Origin: Corallium rubrum
Lineage: Eukaryota; Cnidaria; Anthozoa; Scleralcyonacea; Coralliidae
Length of the DNA stretch: 64,000 nucleotides
Reading direction: 5' to 3'
Assembly (NCBI GenBank): GCA_964035015.1
Contig: OZ035998.1
Span: forward strand, 33,589,628-33,653,627
The position numbers and the translations under genes were made by a program. Below, one piece after another: positions 1-27,921 of the stretch (its first letter is position 1; every line of letters starts with the position of its first letter). The notes beneath the pieces are model-generated. The model was not told the DNA's origin, did no database searches, and saw nothing but the letters and a program-made list of their open reading frames with translations.

Positions 1-72
1 TATCCGGGCATAGCTAAGATAGATTGTATTGTATTGTTTTGTTTTTGAATCGTCGTAGATACTCATTGCAAG

Positions 73-15773
<15,701 letters not shown>

Positions 15774-15992
15774 ATCAACTTTTTAATAATGCATCGAATT
15801 ATTTCTACTATACATGAATCATATATATAAAACTATAAAGGACTTAGAATGAAAATCATTCGTGGATTGACCTTCACTTTTATATAAAAACAGTTTAAAA
15901 GGGTATGGGCAACAAAAACAACAAATTTCGAAAGCAAACCAATGACATGAAGATACAATCTAGTGTGTAATTTATATAGACCCAGGTATTCC

Positions 15993-15998
15993 AATAAA
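15993..15998 (+). terminator. Probable DPYD polyadenylation signal
   Basis: A canonical AATAAA lies 220 bases after the DPYD stop and is the first one downstream of it. The cleavage site itself cannot be seen. Confidence 0.5.
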
Positions 15999-16103
15999 AC
16001 AACTTAATTGCACTTTTAAAGTTGCTAATCTGAATCAGTATCTACCATCTTGGATACATTTTTGTATCTGCGCAGCAGATATATTGCTATCGTGTTGTTG
16101 TGT

Positions 16104-16131
16104 GTGTATGTATGTATGTATGTATGTATGT
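16104..16131. repeat. (TATG)n microsatellite
   Basis: Five to six TATG units framed by TGTG, 100 bp downstream of the DPYD polyadenylation signal. Confidence 0.9.
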
Positions 16132-16254
16132 GTGTTAGCTTTTTTGGGTAACCACTGACCTGTAGTGTGTGCTGTCCTGTAACAATATTTCGTCCGCCAT
16201 ATCACGAAGTCCTTCGAAGCGACAAAGTTTTGGATTAAAATACTACGATTTTCA

Positions 16255-17330
16255 GGGTTCTATGCTATACGATTTTTTCAAATTCACATATCTTGTACAT
16301 AATTTAACGTTCTATCTAACTGTACGAATTTCGTGAATGGTACAAACCTACAGACGATTCGGGAATACTTTAAAATGATTGCGTCTGACCGTACGCCAAG
16401 TGATAGCATAATAATGCAATTTGATATTTGCGCTCATCTCAGTTCAAATAGATTTTTCTCCGTTGCTATTCTATACGATTTGTTCTAATTCACATACGTT
16501 GTACAGAATTTTACGCTCTATCTAACCGTGCAAGTTTCCCAAATGGCACAAATCTACAAACGATTCAGGGATTTACTTTAAATATGACGTGTTTGACCGT
16601 ATGTCAAGTAAATAGCGTAATAATGCAATTTGATATTTGATATTTGCGCTCACGTCAGTTCAAATAGCCTTTTCTCCGTTGCTATTCTATACCATGTTTT
16701 CTAATTCACATATGTTGTACAGAATTTAACGCTCTATATAACTGTTGAAGTTTCGTGAATGGCACAAACCTACAGACGATTCAGGGGTATACTTTAAAAA
16801 CGCGGTATCCGCGGGCGGCTCAACTGCAATGAAGATATATCCCAATACGGCTGTTAGCCATTAAATTCTATATTTCCGACAAAGTTTTTGACTAAAACAC
16901 TATGATTTTTCAGGGTTCTATTCTATACGATTTTTTCTAATTCACATGTGTTGTAGAGTATTTAACGCTCTATCTAACTGTAGAAGACAGTTTCGTGAAT
17001 GGCACAAACCTACAGACGATTCAGGGGTACTTTAAATATGATTGCGTTTGACCCGATAATTGACATTTGATATTTGGCGCTCATCTCAGTTCAAATAGAT
17101 TTTTCTCCGTTGCTATTCTATGATTTTTTTTAATTCACATTTGTTGTAAAGAATTAACGCTCTATCTAACGGTATAAGTTTCCAAAATGGCACAAACCTA
17201 CAGGCGATTCAGGGGTATAGTTTAGACCCGCGGTGTCCGGCTCAACAGCTGTATTGGGATATATCTTCAGTTAGCCATTAAATTCTATATTTCCGACAAA
17301 GCTTTGCACTAAAACATTTCGCAGATAGGG
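16255..17330. repeat. Degenerate tandem array, five ~200-235-bp units
   Basis: Each unit opens with a form of GCTATTCTATACGATTTTTT (near 16257, 16463, 16680, 16915 and 17112). It continues with TTAACGCTCTATCTAACTGT, TTTCGTGAATGGCACAAACC and ACAGACGATTCAGGG. Units differ in their last third: some end CAGTTCAAATAG..TTTCTCCGTT and others TTAGCCATTAAATTCTATA. It looks like an old local satellite, with no ORF. Confidence 0.8.
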
Positions 17331-17474
17331 GATATTGCTGATAAAACTGGTAAGTATTTTTAACGTGACTTATAGTAAACTTTTGACTGCGATCTACCAA
17401 CAGTCTTTTGTGAGTCATGATAAATTATTTTGGTCAGAGAATTGAACGTGTACTTTCTCTGATCTTTAATTGTC

Positions 17475-17582
17475 TTATAAGATCTCGATAAAATCTTATA
17501 AGATCTACGTGTAAAAATCTTATAAGATTTTTCTTAAGATCTTACAAGATTTTCCAAGATCGCACAAGATCTTACAAGATCT
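17475..17582. repeat. AAGATCTTATAAGATCTT-type short palindromic repeats
   Basis: Six or more overlapping AAGATCTTA / TAAGATTTT / AAGATCTTACAAGATCTT words in about 110 bp, each nearly self-complementary. No function is assigned. Confidence 0.7.
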
Positions 17583-17638
17583 TGACAAGTAATTCTCACA
17601 GTACATGTACGCATAGCGGACCTTTTGTTTATATGCAT

Positions 17639-17792
17639 GTGACGTCACAAGCTGGGTAAAGCGAAAACTTTAATTAACCAACTTGTAGATGATTTTCATT
17701 CTTGATTAAACCACAACACTTTAAGAACATACCACAGCAATTCAACTGCCAGAAGAATAAGTTTCATCAGGTTTACCCAGCTTGTGACGTCA
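17639..17792. repeat. Inverted repeat with GTGACGTCACAAGCTGGGTA arms
   Basis: GTGACGTCACAAGCTGGGTA at 17639 is matched by TACCCAGCTTGTGACGTCA ending at 17792, around about 110 nt. The arms contain a CRE-like TGACGTCA, but no gene is near enough to call it regulatory. Confidence 0.65.
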
Positions 17793-18665
17793 GCTAGTTA
17801 ATTAGGCAAGGTCTTACAACAAGATGGCAAACGGCAAGATTGTATTTTGTCAAAAATAGTAATATTGTTTGGCACAAGAGTTGTTTTGTTTACTTGGTTT
17901 ACTTGGAAAAAAATTACTTGTAATTTTTGTTGTTCATATACCCTTTAAATACGGGATCCCGCTATAAAAAGGCTCCTACCTGCCTGTCTTCCTTCAATGT
18001 TTTATTTGAAGTTTTCATCAACAGATAAGCCATGTAAAGATGATGTTTGTATGAACGTATAGTCTCAGGTGCTTACGCGTTTACGGTTGATTGACAACTG
18101 CACGTAGAAAACCAGGACTCGCCCCCTTTTTTACCGGAACCTAGTGTTTAAGAAAAGTAGTTCATTTATTACTACTCCGTAGTATATATTCGACGTCATT
18201 TCGGGAATTTATATGGAACCAGAAACCTCGGCTTGGTTTCTATAGTTGGTAGGGTTCCAGAGCGCCGGGGACCCTCTCCCTAGTTCTCACGTTCATTCGA
18301 TCCGTGGGGGCGGAAAGCAACGGCTGCAACCCAGTGCTGCAACCATGCAGGGCACTCTAAAATACGGGCGTGCAAACGACAAGGAGGGCCGTGATCCATG
18401 TGTGAAGCACAAATGATTGGCGGAAGCGCGCTTGGGGCAAAGAAAATAAGAAGAACAATGGCCGACAAAAATATACACCTGACTCCCATACAAAAGGTAC
18501 TATATTATCCAATCTATGTGCTTTTGAAGTTTGATATTGAACTTTTGATTTAAATAAGCCCATGCACTTAGGAGGCTGAAATAGCGAAATTATTCAAGTA
18601 TTTTAAATCGTTGTGTTTTCTTTTATAAATGCAGACAATTTTACCAATTTTGCTTGTTTCTTTTA

Positions 18666-18783
18666 AGGCAGTTTTACACTAGGCGACATTTCTTTTGTCT
18701 CGCAAGCTCTCGGAACTAATTAGCCAAGACAAAAGAAAAATGTCGAGTCGGTCGACAAATGTAGCCTAGTGGAAAACCGCCTT
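18666..18783. repeat. Small MITE
   Basis: AAGGCAGTTTTACACTAGGC on the left faces GCCTAGTGGAAAACCGCCTT on the right. An inner inverted pair (GACATTTCTTTTGTCT / AAGACAAAAGAAAAATGTC) gives a nearly complete foldback. Confidence 0.65.
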
Positions 18784-20593
18784 CAAATTCCCGTAAATAA
18801 CGACAAAAATATCTTTAAACAAATCATTAGATTTGTGTCATGTTTCGTTGCCCACGCGAAAACTTTACGTCTATTTTGTTGAGAAGTTGATGTAGATTCA
18901 GAAAAGCTTGGGTTTTAGTCAAAATTCTTTCAGGAAAGTTTAAAAAATAGATAATAACCAAAATAGTCAAAATTCAAAAACCCCGTTTTTCAAGGAGAAA
19001 ACAGTAAATGCGGCGTGTCATCTGGTAGGAATGTAGCATCTAAATTTTACTTTGAAAGTCAAACCGTGTAATAAAGCAAAAAAAGAAGAAAGAAAATGTA
19101 GAATGTATACTTATCCGGATTTTGTACACACATTTCAACCACCCTCATCACACTTCTCAGAGGGGAGACGTTGGCATCGAGATCCAAAGCTCGTAAGTAA
19201 TTTCTTACTTTGATGCCGCCTTTAACTATGGCCAGAACCAACAGTAGCAAAAAAAATACAAATAAATTCATTTATACAGCAAACTTTTGTTTTATAGAAA
19301 ATGACGCGAAAGTATTTCAGATTTTTGATATCCTAATACTGGAAATGATTTCTTCGATTACTATAGAACTTTTGGGAAAGATCATGTCCATGACAGTTGT
19401 CATAAGGTGTGAACTTGATTTGTTGGATGGTATTTGCGAATGCGTTAATTGTTTTAACAATTTTAGCAGTATTAGAAATCTCTATGCTTGGCCAAGACAT
19501 CGTTTCTATTAATAAAATATTTGAAAATTCTTACACCCTTTTTTTTCACTTTTTCAAATATCTGCTAAATTAATTCTCTATACAGTATGTTCCTTTTTTA
19601 TATTGCAAATTTCGATTTTTCGTATTTACACTTCGAAATGTCAAAATCTAAAAAAAAAAGTTTTCGACGAAATTTGCATTTCAAGCTGGTTTATGTCTTA
19701 AAATTTTAATTTATAAAACAAAACACTAAAAAAAGTACATATTTAGTTGATTTTATCTGCATGATGTCGACGTGAGTATGTTTATTCACTTGTTCGCTTG
19801 TCAGGTTTGCAATTAAGGCACTGGCCGCACTGCTGAGATCTTCCATAACCACATGTGAACTCGCTTTCTCAGAAACACAAAATAGCCAGTGTTATAAACT
19901 GGCAAACATTAATATTTCCCATCTCCTGTTTCGTTTTGACAAGAGGCAATATGTCAGTTAAACAGGTTACATTTTTTTATTATTTTTGGCTACGAAACGT
20001 TCAGTACGATTTCATCTCGTAACAAAAATATTCTCCACGTTTTGCGGTTTATTTTGATATAAGGTTTGGGTCCGGTACTTCTTCATACAACGAGATATTT
20101 GAAGAAACGGGAATTGTTTACACCGCAGTGAGATGATATTTATTGGGGTGGAGCGGTACACTGTGTTAATGTTCAGTTAAACTGTTAATCGTATCAAAAC
20201 CAGCCCTGTAGAGACTCAGTCGTTTATTTAACTTAGCAGCAATATTTCATCAAGGTTAGAAAGTAAGAAAATCAATGGACTAAATAAAAAATACGCTACT
20301 TGCGTTTTATTCAATAGATATATATAAGCACCAATAGCAAAGAGCCCATCACCGCCCTGCAAACTAATCTCGAATTGCATTATGGATATAGCTTTTGTAA
20401 ATTCGACATGGACCAATTCTTTAAACTGAACTTAACCTAAGTCTAATTCCTGGCCAAAATTGCAAAGCCAAACATATCCTAGGCGAGAGATTTACTAACA
20501 TATCTCAATAATATGCCAGTCTAAATTTTTTAAGAATGTTTTAGACTATAAAATTCGGGTCTCCGTCGGTTCCTTGATGCGACCTCCACCCAG

Positions 20594-20723
<130 letters not shown>

Positions 20724-20867
20724 TGGCGTTTGTTCCACTTCTCGGTTGTTTCGAGATCGGCCATGACTCGGACTTTATATGATATTACTTAAGTCAGCGG
20801 CAACATTAAAATGAAAACGAAGTGACACCTTGACATAGAACTACGTCTTGGCGTCATTGCAACGTCT

Positions 20868-20926
20868 CTCGCTAACGAGTCGCTTCCAGCGATGACCGTT
20901 ATCGCTGGAAGCGACTCGTTAGCGAG
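20868..20926. repeat. Perfect 26-bp-arm hairpin
   Basis: CTCGCTAACGAGTCGCTTCC.. at 20868-20893 is the exact complement of 20901-20926, with a 7-nt loop. It would form a very stable stem. It may be a foldback element remnant. Confidence 0.85.
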
Positions 20927-21189
20927 TTCTTCTTCTAAATGCCATTTCAATCCATTTTACCGCTGCTGTAAGACTTCTGGACAAACTTCAACATAAAACT
21001 TTTATCTTAACTTTAAAGCTATTTTTCTCAAATCACGAAATTCAACGAAAACCGAACCAGTATTTCAAAAATATATATTTCTATCACGTTTTGACCAATT
21101 GTTCGGAAATTTTTAATACTAAAAGGTACAAACAGTATCTACGACTTGAACCTTCAAAATTAACAAGTAATTGTAAAGCTCTTTTCCTT

Positions 21190-21510
21190 TATTCAGGGGC
21201 TGCGGAGCACTTTTTAGAGTGGTTGTGGGGGTGGCAATTTCAAGTGGCGAAGATTGGGGGGGGGGGGGGGGGGGGTTTGCAGAAAAAGATGTTGAATTTC
21301 GTACTATTTCAATTTTATTTTACAAAGCATGAATGACATTGAGCATAAATCAGTTGTTTGCGGCAAAGTTAGTACGCATTTCAAACTTTTTAGATCCACA
21401 TTTTCTTTTCGAGTAATGTCAACTGAAAAATATTATAAAGAAGCACTCTAAACCCAATTTAAGAAAATTAATATCAGGGAAAAAAGGGGGGCAATTGCTC
21501 CCTGAGATAT
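21190..21510. mobile_element. hAT-like MITE family B, copy 1
   Basis: It starts near GGGGCTGCGGAGCACTTTTT. It shares ATTTCAAACTTTTTAGATCC, TTTTCGAGTAATGTCAACTG and GGGGGGCAATTGCTCCC with the copy at 25376-25855, and lacks about 200 internal bp found there. A run of 18 or more G at about 21257 is part of it. The class is inferred from the CAGGGGC-type start. Confidence 0.6.
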
Positions 21511-21525
21511 GACTATGAATTTGCA

Positions 21526-21650
21526 ATGCTTAGAGCGTCTAACTGGCGATTAGAAGGTTGCAGGTTCGAACCCTGTCTGGGGCTCTGAATAATTGAGCTT
21601 GACGAACATCCACCAAACGTCTGTTACATTACACCAAGCTCGCGAACGTA
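21526..21650 (+). mobile_element. tRNA-derived SINE, copy 2
   Basis: It carries the B-box-like GGTTCGAACCCTGTCTGGGG and the same tail as copy 1 at 3255 (AATTGAGCTTGACGAACATC, GTCTGTTACATTACA). The A-box region is weaker. Confidence 0.6.
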
Positions 21651-22270
21651 TCATAATTAATTACCCCGTTACCTTATTGAAAATGCATTCTTAATCGTCT
21701 GTCTAAAAATTACGAAACATTCTGTTGTATCTCTCCAGGTTGAAACTGACCGACGATGATGAACGGAAAGAATTAAAATAAAGATTTGATTTCTAAGATT
21801 GGACTAAGGAATCGGAGTCTTTATTCTAGTCTTCAGTTGTTTCAAGTCATTACTGCTTGTCCAATAACACAATATGTCATAATAATTCATTACAATATTA
21901 GAAAATATTTAATTATGCAACTCACTAATCACACTAAACAACAAGAAAATAGATTCCGTTCCAGAAAAATATCACAAATAACGTATATGCCTTTGATTGA
22001 GAAAGATATGCCTTTGTTTCTTGAAAAATCAACCGCATTTTCTTAGAACTCTTACAAATTCTTAGTAAAGGATTTATTATTTACTTCGCTTGCCTTAAAA
22101 GGATTTCAGGGTCGTGACCTTTTATCACGAGACATTTGAGGTGTTGTCCCTTGCGAAACGAAAGTAAAACTGTGAATCAGAGTTGTTTGTCTGTGGCAGT
22201 GTCGCTCTCTTTAACACAAGACTGTAGGTTTAATTTCAACATTCGTTTCAATGGATATTTCAAAAGAATA

Positions 22271-23914
22271 ATGGCTAACCTTGACCAAGGGTACGAAGAT
22301 AGTCGATTTGAGAAAGATGTCGACGAAAAACTTCATTGCCCAATATGCATGAATGTCTTGAAAGATCCCGTGCAGTGTCGCAGAAATCAACATTATTACT
22401 GCACTCCATGTATTAAGAGACACTTGGGACAGAACTCACAAACCTGTCCCTTGTGCCAGGAAGAATTGACGGAAGAAATCTTAGAACAACCGCCAAGAAT
22501 TGTGACCGATTTTTTATCAAGTCTCAAGATCCATTGTGATTACGCAAATAGAGGTTGCGGTGAGTCGGTTGAACTGGAGTTTCTTCAACGCCATGTTGTA
22601 AACTGTGGATATTCGCCAACAAAATGTGGAAACGATGAATGTTCGACAATTATTAACAAACAAGAGAAAGAAAGGCACGAGTCCCAAGCCTGTGAGTTTC
22701 GAATGGTGGAGTGCGAAGAATGTGGTAAAGACGTGCAGTACAAAACGTACAAAATGCACAATTGTTTAAGGACAATAAGGACGGAGATGAATGCGATGAA
22801 AACGAATTTAAGCGACATGAAGACCGATTTTGGCGACATGAAAGATCAGCTGGAACTTATGAAGAACCAAATGCAAGGCAACCAAGAAGAAATGATGAAA
22901 GAAGTCAGGGGAATGATGGTCGAAATCAAAGATCAGATGAATAATTTGACTCAGCAAGCAACTGAAGTTAAAGAAGACATGAAATACGTTAAGGCAGTCG
23001 TTGAAGGTCCCCACCAAGCCAATACAAGAGGAAATATTATGGTTGCTGGAGGATACGACGGAAAATCAGTGACTAAGTCGGTAGAAATGTTCAGCTGGGC
23101 TGAGAGAGCCTGGGCAACGCTACAACCCATGAAAGAACGACGTCAGATATCATCATCATTTGTTTACAAACAACATATGTTTGTTGCTGGAGGATTCACT
23201 GGTCAAGGTGGTCGGCTGGATAGTATGGAAAGAATGAACATTAACCAGGAGCCAGCACAATGGATAGAATTTGAAGCGAAATTGCCATTCAAATCATCGA
23301 GACACAGCATTGTTGTTTATGAAGATCGTTTAATAGTGATAGGAGGATACAATGGTGCTGTAGCCTCAGATGGTATCTATGAAATTCGTCTTACCCCTCC
23401 GTATTCCACAAAGTTGTTGTCCACAATGGCACAACCAATATCCTTCCACAGTTCACAGCTCATTGATGACAAGATCCTGATTGCTGGAGGAAGCACCACA
23501 AACTACGCCAAGGACAGTGTTGCAAGTGTTTTGTTGTATGATGTAGCTAATAATAAATGTAAGCAAATGCAGCAATTGCCTTTTGCTGTGCATAATATGG
23601 CTTCTGTTAGTTGGAAAGGTAATGTGATTTGTCTGGGAGGAAGAGGTAAGGAAGAGAAAGTATTAAACACTGTGTTCATTTATGATGTGAAGACAGGAAG
23701 GAGTGAAATGTTACCGCCTATGAAGTATAAAAGGTTAGGATGTGCTGCTGTTGTTACAGGCAATGTAATAGTTGTGATGGGTGGCTATAATGATGAAGAA
23801 AAATCTCTTAATTATGTAGAGTATTTTAATTTAGATCGCTACATTTGGGAGAAACTCCCTCCCATGAAGGAAAACAGGTTGCATCCAAGTGCTGTTGTAA
23901 AGCCAATCATTTAA
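22271..23914 (+). CDS. RING / TRAF-type zinc finger / coiled-coil / kelch protein (likely E3 ubiquitin ligase)
   Basis: A single-exon gene of 547 residues. Residues 23-62 form a RING-type finger (CPIC, then C36, H41, C44, C47 and CPLC). Cysteine/histidine pairs over about residues 75-165 look like TRAF-type zinc fingers. Residues 165-245 are a Met/Lys/Glu-rich coiled coil. From about 253 to the end there are six kelch repeats, each with a hydrophobic strand before GG (VAGGYDG, VAGGFTG, VIGGYNG, IAGGSTT, CLGGRGK, VMGGYND). The RING would recruit an E2 enzyme and the kelch propeller would bind substrate. I chose the ATG at 22271 because an upstream in-frame extension to 22136 looks like 5' leader and not domain sequence. 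The specific target is unknown. Similar intronless genes are often expanded in invertebrates, so this may be a retro-derived family member. Confidence 0.88.
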   Translation: MANLDQGYEDSRFEKDVDEKLHCPICMNVLKDPVQCRRNQHYYCTPCIKRHLGQNSQTCPLCQEELTEEILEQPPRIVTDFLSSLKIHCDYANRGCGESVELEFLQRHVVNCGYSPTKCGNDECSTIINKQEKERHESQACEFRMVECEECGKDVQYKTYKMHNCLRTIRTEMNAMKTNLSDMKTDFGDMKDQLELMKNQMQGNQEEMMKEVRGMMVEIKDQMNNLTQQATEVKEDMKYVKAVVEGPHQANTRGNIMVAGGYDGKSVTKSVEMFSWAERAWATLQPMKERRQISSSFVYKQHMFVAGGFTGQGGRLDSMERMNINQEPAQWIEFEAKLPFKSSRHSIVVYEDRLIVIGGYNGAVASDGIYEIRLTPPYSTKLLSTMAQPISFHSSQLIDDKILIAGGSTTNYAKDSVASVLLYDVANNKCKQMQQLPFAVHNMASVSWKGNVICLGGRGKEEKVLNTVFIYDVKTGRSEMLPPMKYKRLGCAAVVTGNVIVVMGGYNDEEKSLNYVEYFNLDRYIWEKLPPMKENRLHPSAVVKPII

Positions 23915-25375
23915 ACAATTCATGCAATAATTTATCTCATTTTTACTGTATATACATGTGTCATATTAAAATTAATGAAGTTTTAGAACTGGTGTTTCTT
24001 AACATTATACTTACTAAAATTTTCACTTGGATGATTTGAACATGTACTGTACGTTTAAAACATTTTTATATAACAATTTAATTAGATGTACTGTAGATTA
24101 TTGTTATTCATGTTGTATATAATCTGTAATTAAAGCTAATGAATTAAAGAAGTTTCAAAAACTCTTTAATAATTCATGAGGAAAACACAAAGAAAATCAG
24201 TACCATGTCCGTGGTTTTATACCTGATAAAACGTCTTGACGTCAGAAAGAATACTAATGAACATACAATTTTATATAAAGAATACTAATAAACATACAAT
24301 TTTATATAAAGAATACTAATGAACATAACATCCAATAACGAATCGTTTTGAAGCCATTCAAAACACTCGTATCACGTGTTTTATCAGATCTAAAACACTT
24401 GGGCTGCGCCCTCGTGGTTTTAAATCTGATAAAATATTAAATATTACATAAGCCACTTGGTGAGTGTTTTCTAGGTTTTTTTGATATTCAAACAACATCC
24501 GATAGCACAACCAAGGGGTGGGGAGTAAAGGAAGGAATCACCTCCCATTGGAAGCAGAGGTAGGAACCAGGGGAGACAGGGGAGCATGTGACCCTCAACT
24601 TTGCCATATAGTGCTCTTTTTTGCAACAGGAGTGTCCTTTTTATGATGAAACGTGTTCTGCCTTTTGAAGCTCTACCCCCAGAAGAAAGTGCCCCTTTGA
24701 AGCTGTGATTTTCCAACATCAATTTGCTTTCATTTTATTTTATTTTATTTTAATAACTTTGCCATACACGTTACAAACATAAATACAGACATTAAGACAA
24801 CAGGCTGGGTAACCGCAACAGCTAGTGCCAATTACTGCGGCCCCGTAGCTTTCTACGCTACTGATTAGTTAGAATAAAAACAAAAAATAACCTGTAGTGA
24901 GAAATCTACTGTACATAATCTTCAAATAATCTTCAGAAATCTTAAGGTCTGAAATGCAGGAGTCTCGAGATACCATTTTAGAACTAAAGCCGCTGTACAC
25001 ACGATGCAATGGTTTGTGAAACCTGTGTGGCAATTAGGCTATGAAGACAGGGTTCAAGACAGATTGCAAGACCATTGCAACGTGTAACACCCATTGGTTT
25101 TATCAATTTCTGTCATCTTCCATTGTGAAACAGGTTAGTAGGTTACACAAACCGTTGTGCGAAGTTGACGTGCATGCTACTTTGGTGAGACCTGTCGTAC
25201 AATACGATGCAATACAGTACAGTGCAGTACAGTACAGTACAATACAATACATTGCAAAGCGACACATGTTCATGAACAAGGGGGTGTTGCACATTGCAAT
25301 CTGTCTTGAAACCTTCGTGTAACAGGGGCTAAAAAAATAAAATCAAAATTTTCCTGGGGGAGCCTTCACCCAAAC

Positions 25376-25855
25376 CTGCCCAGGGGCCGCGGAGCAATTT
25401 TTAAGAGTGGGGTTGGGGGCAATTTCAAGTAGGGAAGATTGGGAGGGGGGTGCAGAAAAAGAGTCAGCAGCAAGGCAAAGGCAAACAAATAGTGAAATCA
25501 CCTTTTCTTTCATCGTGAAATTCCTCCGCTTTGAAAGAATTAGTATCAATTTAAAACGGCTAAGCTTGATCTGCGTGCATTGCAACAGCGTTAAAGGTCA
25601 CATAACGTCCAAAGGGTAACATTGAGCACGTGCGTTGCACGAAGTCTAAAGACATTGTGTGCTATTTGATTGTAAATCAGTTGTCTGCGGCAAAGTTAGT
25701 TCGCATTTCAAACTTTTTAGATCCACATTTTCTTTTTGAGTAATGTCAACTGAAAAATATTATACAGAAGCACTCTATACCCAATTTAAGAAAATTAATA
25801 TCAGGGGAAAAAAGGGGGGCAATTGCCCCCCGGCTCCGCGCCCCCTTTTCTGAAA
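25376..25855. mobile_element. hAT-like MITE family B, copy 2 (longer)
   Basis: Begins CAGGGGCCGCGGAGC and ends near GGCTCCGCGCCCCCTTTTCTG, an imperfect inverted end pair. Internally it shares long blocks with 21190-21510. No transposase ORF. Confidence 0.6.
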
Positions 25856-26122
25856 AATCTTTACAAATTCTAAAAAACTGATAAATGTTCCATTTTGTTA
25901 GGTTCAGCTCCTTGAATATGTACATATTCATTGATAAAATTAACCATTAAAAACATTTTCCTGACCATCCACAGTATTTTCCAGGTCACACTTTCACATT
26001 CTATAATCATATGAACCTTATTCTCTCTCTCGTGTTTAAATTGAAAGAAAAACGAAATTTGGGTGCAAGACGCCCTTAAAAATTGAAAAATAAATCAAAA
26101 GTTCCAGAAAGCTTTCTATTGT

Positions 26123-26581
26123 CAACCTCGTATCCAGGGCATTTTGCCTCCACGTTGGGAGGTCGGCGAAAATGGCCCTGGCATCGGCTGGTCGATTCTA
26201 TAATCTGATTGGCCGTTTTAGGAACCCGATTAATTCGGATAGAGTATAATTTATTCATGAAAATTTGAACTCTGCAAAGTTTACCCAAAGAATGAAAACG
26301 ATAGCTTTGGTTAAAGTCGAGAACAACATTAGGTATACGTTTGTTCATGACATTTACATGTATCCTGGATAATCGTGGGTTCGGAGAGATTCGGCAGAGC
26401 GTTTAATATTGCTCATTTATTATTCATGTAGTAAATAATTCATGTAATATTCATGTATGCGTATTATACAAAAACAAAACACAAAGACCGCATAAATTTT
26501 CTTGCCAAAACACCCCAAAATTCTGGGTGTCACGTGACCAGCCGAACCTCCTGGAGGCAAAATACCCTGGGTACGAGGTTG
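26123..26581. mobile_element. MITE with 9-bp duplication (Mutator-like)
   Basis: Ends CAACCTCGTATCCAGGGCAT and its counterpart CCCTGGGTACGAGGTTG are inverted over about 28 bp. TTCTATTGT flanks both sides (26114-26122 and 26582-26590). A 9-bp duplication fits Mutator-like elements; this class is an inference. Another terminus of the family is at 2735-2814. Confidence 0.75.
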
Positions 26582-26784
26582 TTCTATTGTCAAATGTCAA
26601 AAACACATAGATTAAGCTGAAATTTTTCGGTTGACTTTAGCAGTGTAAGAAATCATGAAAATTTTCCTCATGTTTCTCTAAAGATGGTTCTGTAATAGAG
26701 TACCTTTTGTATGGGAGTCTGATGTATGTTTTTCATGGCCATTGGTTTTCATTTTCGATTCTTCTTGTTTTCTTTGCCGACACA

Positions 26785-27148
26785 AACACCGCTGCCGAAC
26801 GTTTGCGCATGCGTGAATTCCCTAAAGTAAACATTGCAAGAGAAGTGGGAACTAGCCATGGCGACGACAACCAGACAGTGAAGACTAAGTAAGGCTCGAC
26901 TATTCATTTGTGTTTTAAAAAAAGGGTAAAGAAAATTACGAAGGGGTAAATTCAGAATATGTTACAATATTGACAAAGAAACCATGCACAAATTACCTAC
27001 CTTATCTTTTTGGTAGTATGCTTATAATTTTAACTTTTGTGTCGGACTCTCAGACCAGTCCAAATATTTCAATGTTTTCCCGCTCTTTTTCTGAGGCCCA
27101 GCTCGGACGTCGCGCATGCGCAAAACGTTTGGCAGCGGTGTTCATTAA
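26785..27148. mobile_element. MITE with GC-rich inverted ends
   Basis: AACACCGCTGCCGAACGTTT..GCGCATGCG on the left is matched by CGCATGCGCAAAACGTTTGG..CAGCGGTGTT on the right. The centre is AT-rich without an ORF. Confidence 0.65.
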
Positions 27149-27894
27149 ACGTGGCAAACTTCAGACCGCCTATAACAAGCTGTGATTTTAGTTGTCGCTA
27201 AAAGGGTAACTATTCCATGTCCAATTTGCTTAAGCGCTATGCTGTGAGTAACTTCATTACACGGTAACTAATTACACATTTCCCTTCACTGTAACTGTAA
27301 CTACTTACAAAAACATAAGTAACTGTTACAACGCTAACGCGACCTGCCTCCTGGCAGTAAACTCACTAGTGTATTAGAGTGTGTTATATGGAGGCGACCC
27401 AGCCCGGGTACCCGGGCCATCCCGATTTGCCGAGATCGTGCTTGTGCTATTATTTCTTGTCAATTTTCATTCACAATTTCTGTTCATGTACATTTCATAA
27501 TTAAAACAATGAGACTTCGTGTCTTACCAGAACTGATGAATTACGCAATTAGCACAACAAGCAAGCCAGCCCGACTAGGTGAGCTAGCCCTTCTCATGTA
27601 AACACAATAAAAATCATCTCGGCAAAGCGGGCTAGCTCGGGTACCTGCCCTGGCTCGCCTCCATATAAACATCCCCTTAGCCGGATTAGCTTAAAAGGTT
27701 TGGTACGTCAACCATGGCTGCAAAGTCGATTTTCTTTTTCTATTTCTTACTCTCAACAACCTTTAAATGCATGCACATTTTCATTATAATTAATGATTGA
27801 AATAATGATTTAAAAAAATAAATTGTTTTAGATAATACCTACTGCCAGTATAAACCTGATGTTATATTATATATTAAATTAATTGTGATCTTTT

Positions 27895-27900
27895 TTTATT
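27895..27900 (-). terminator. Probable HMG-CoA synthase polyadenylation signal
   Basis: AATAAA on the minus strand lies 22 bases beyond the HMG-CoA synthase stop codon, implying a very short 3' UTR if used. Confidence 0.5.
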
Positions 27901-27921
27901 GGCTTACTCTCTCGGTCATTC

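Larger units (their letters stand above)
23915..27894. other. Intergenic region between RING-kelch gene and HMG-CoA synthase
   Basis: No gene is supported. It contains MITEs (25376-25855, 26123-26581, 26785-27148), an approximate foldback around 24990-25325 with a short AGTAC repeat, a triplicated AAAGAATACTAATGAACATA-type repeat at 24245-24325, and paired ACACTC/TGATAAAA words near 24360-24440. The rest is AT-rich single-copy-looking sequence. Confidence 0.6.

Noticed and set aside
21540-21590. tRNA gene
   Set aside because: A B-box is present but no complete cloverleaf or acceptor pairing; the shared tail with 3255-3415 marks a SINE.
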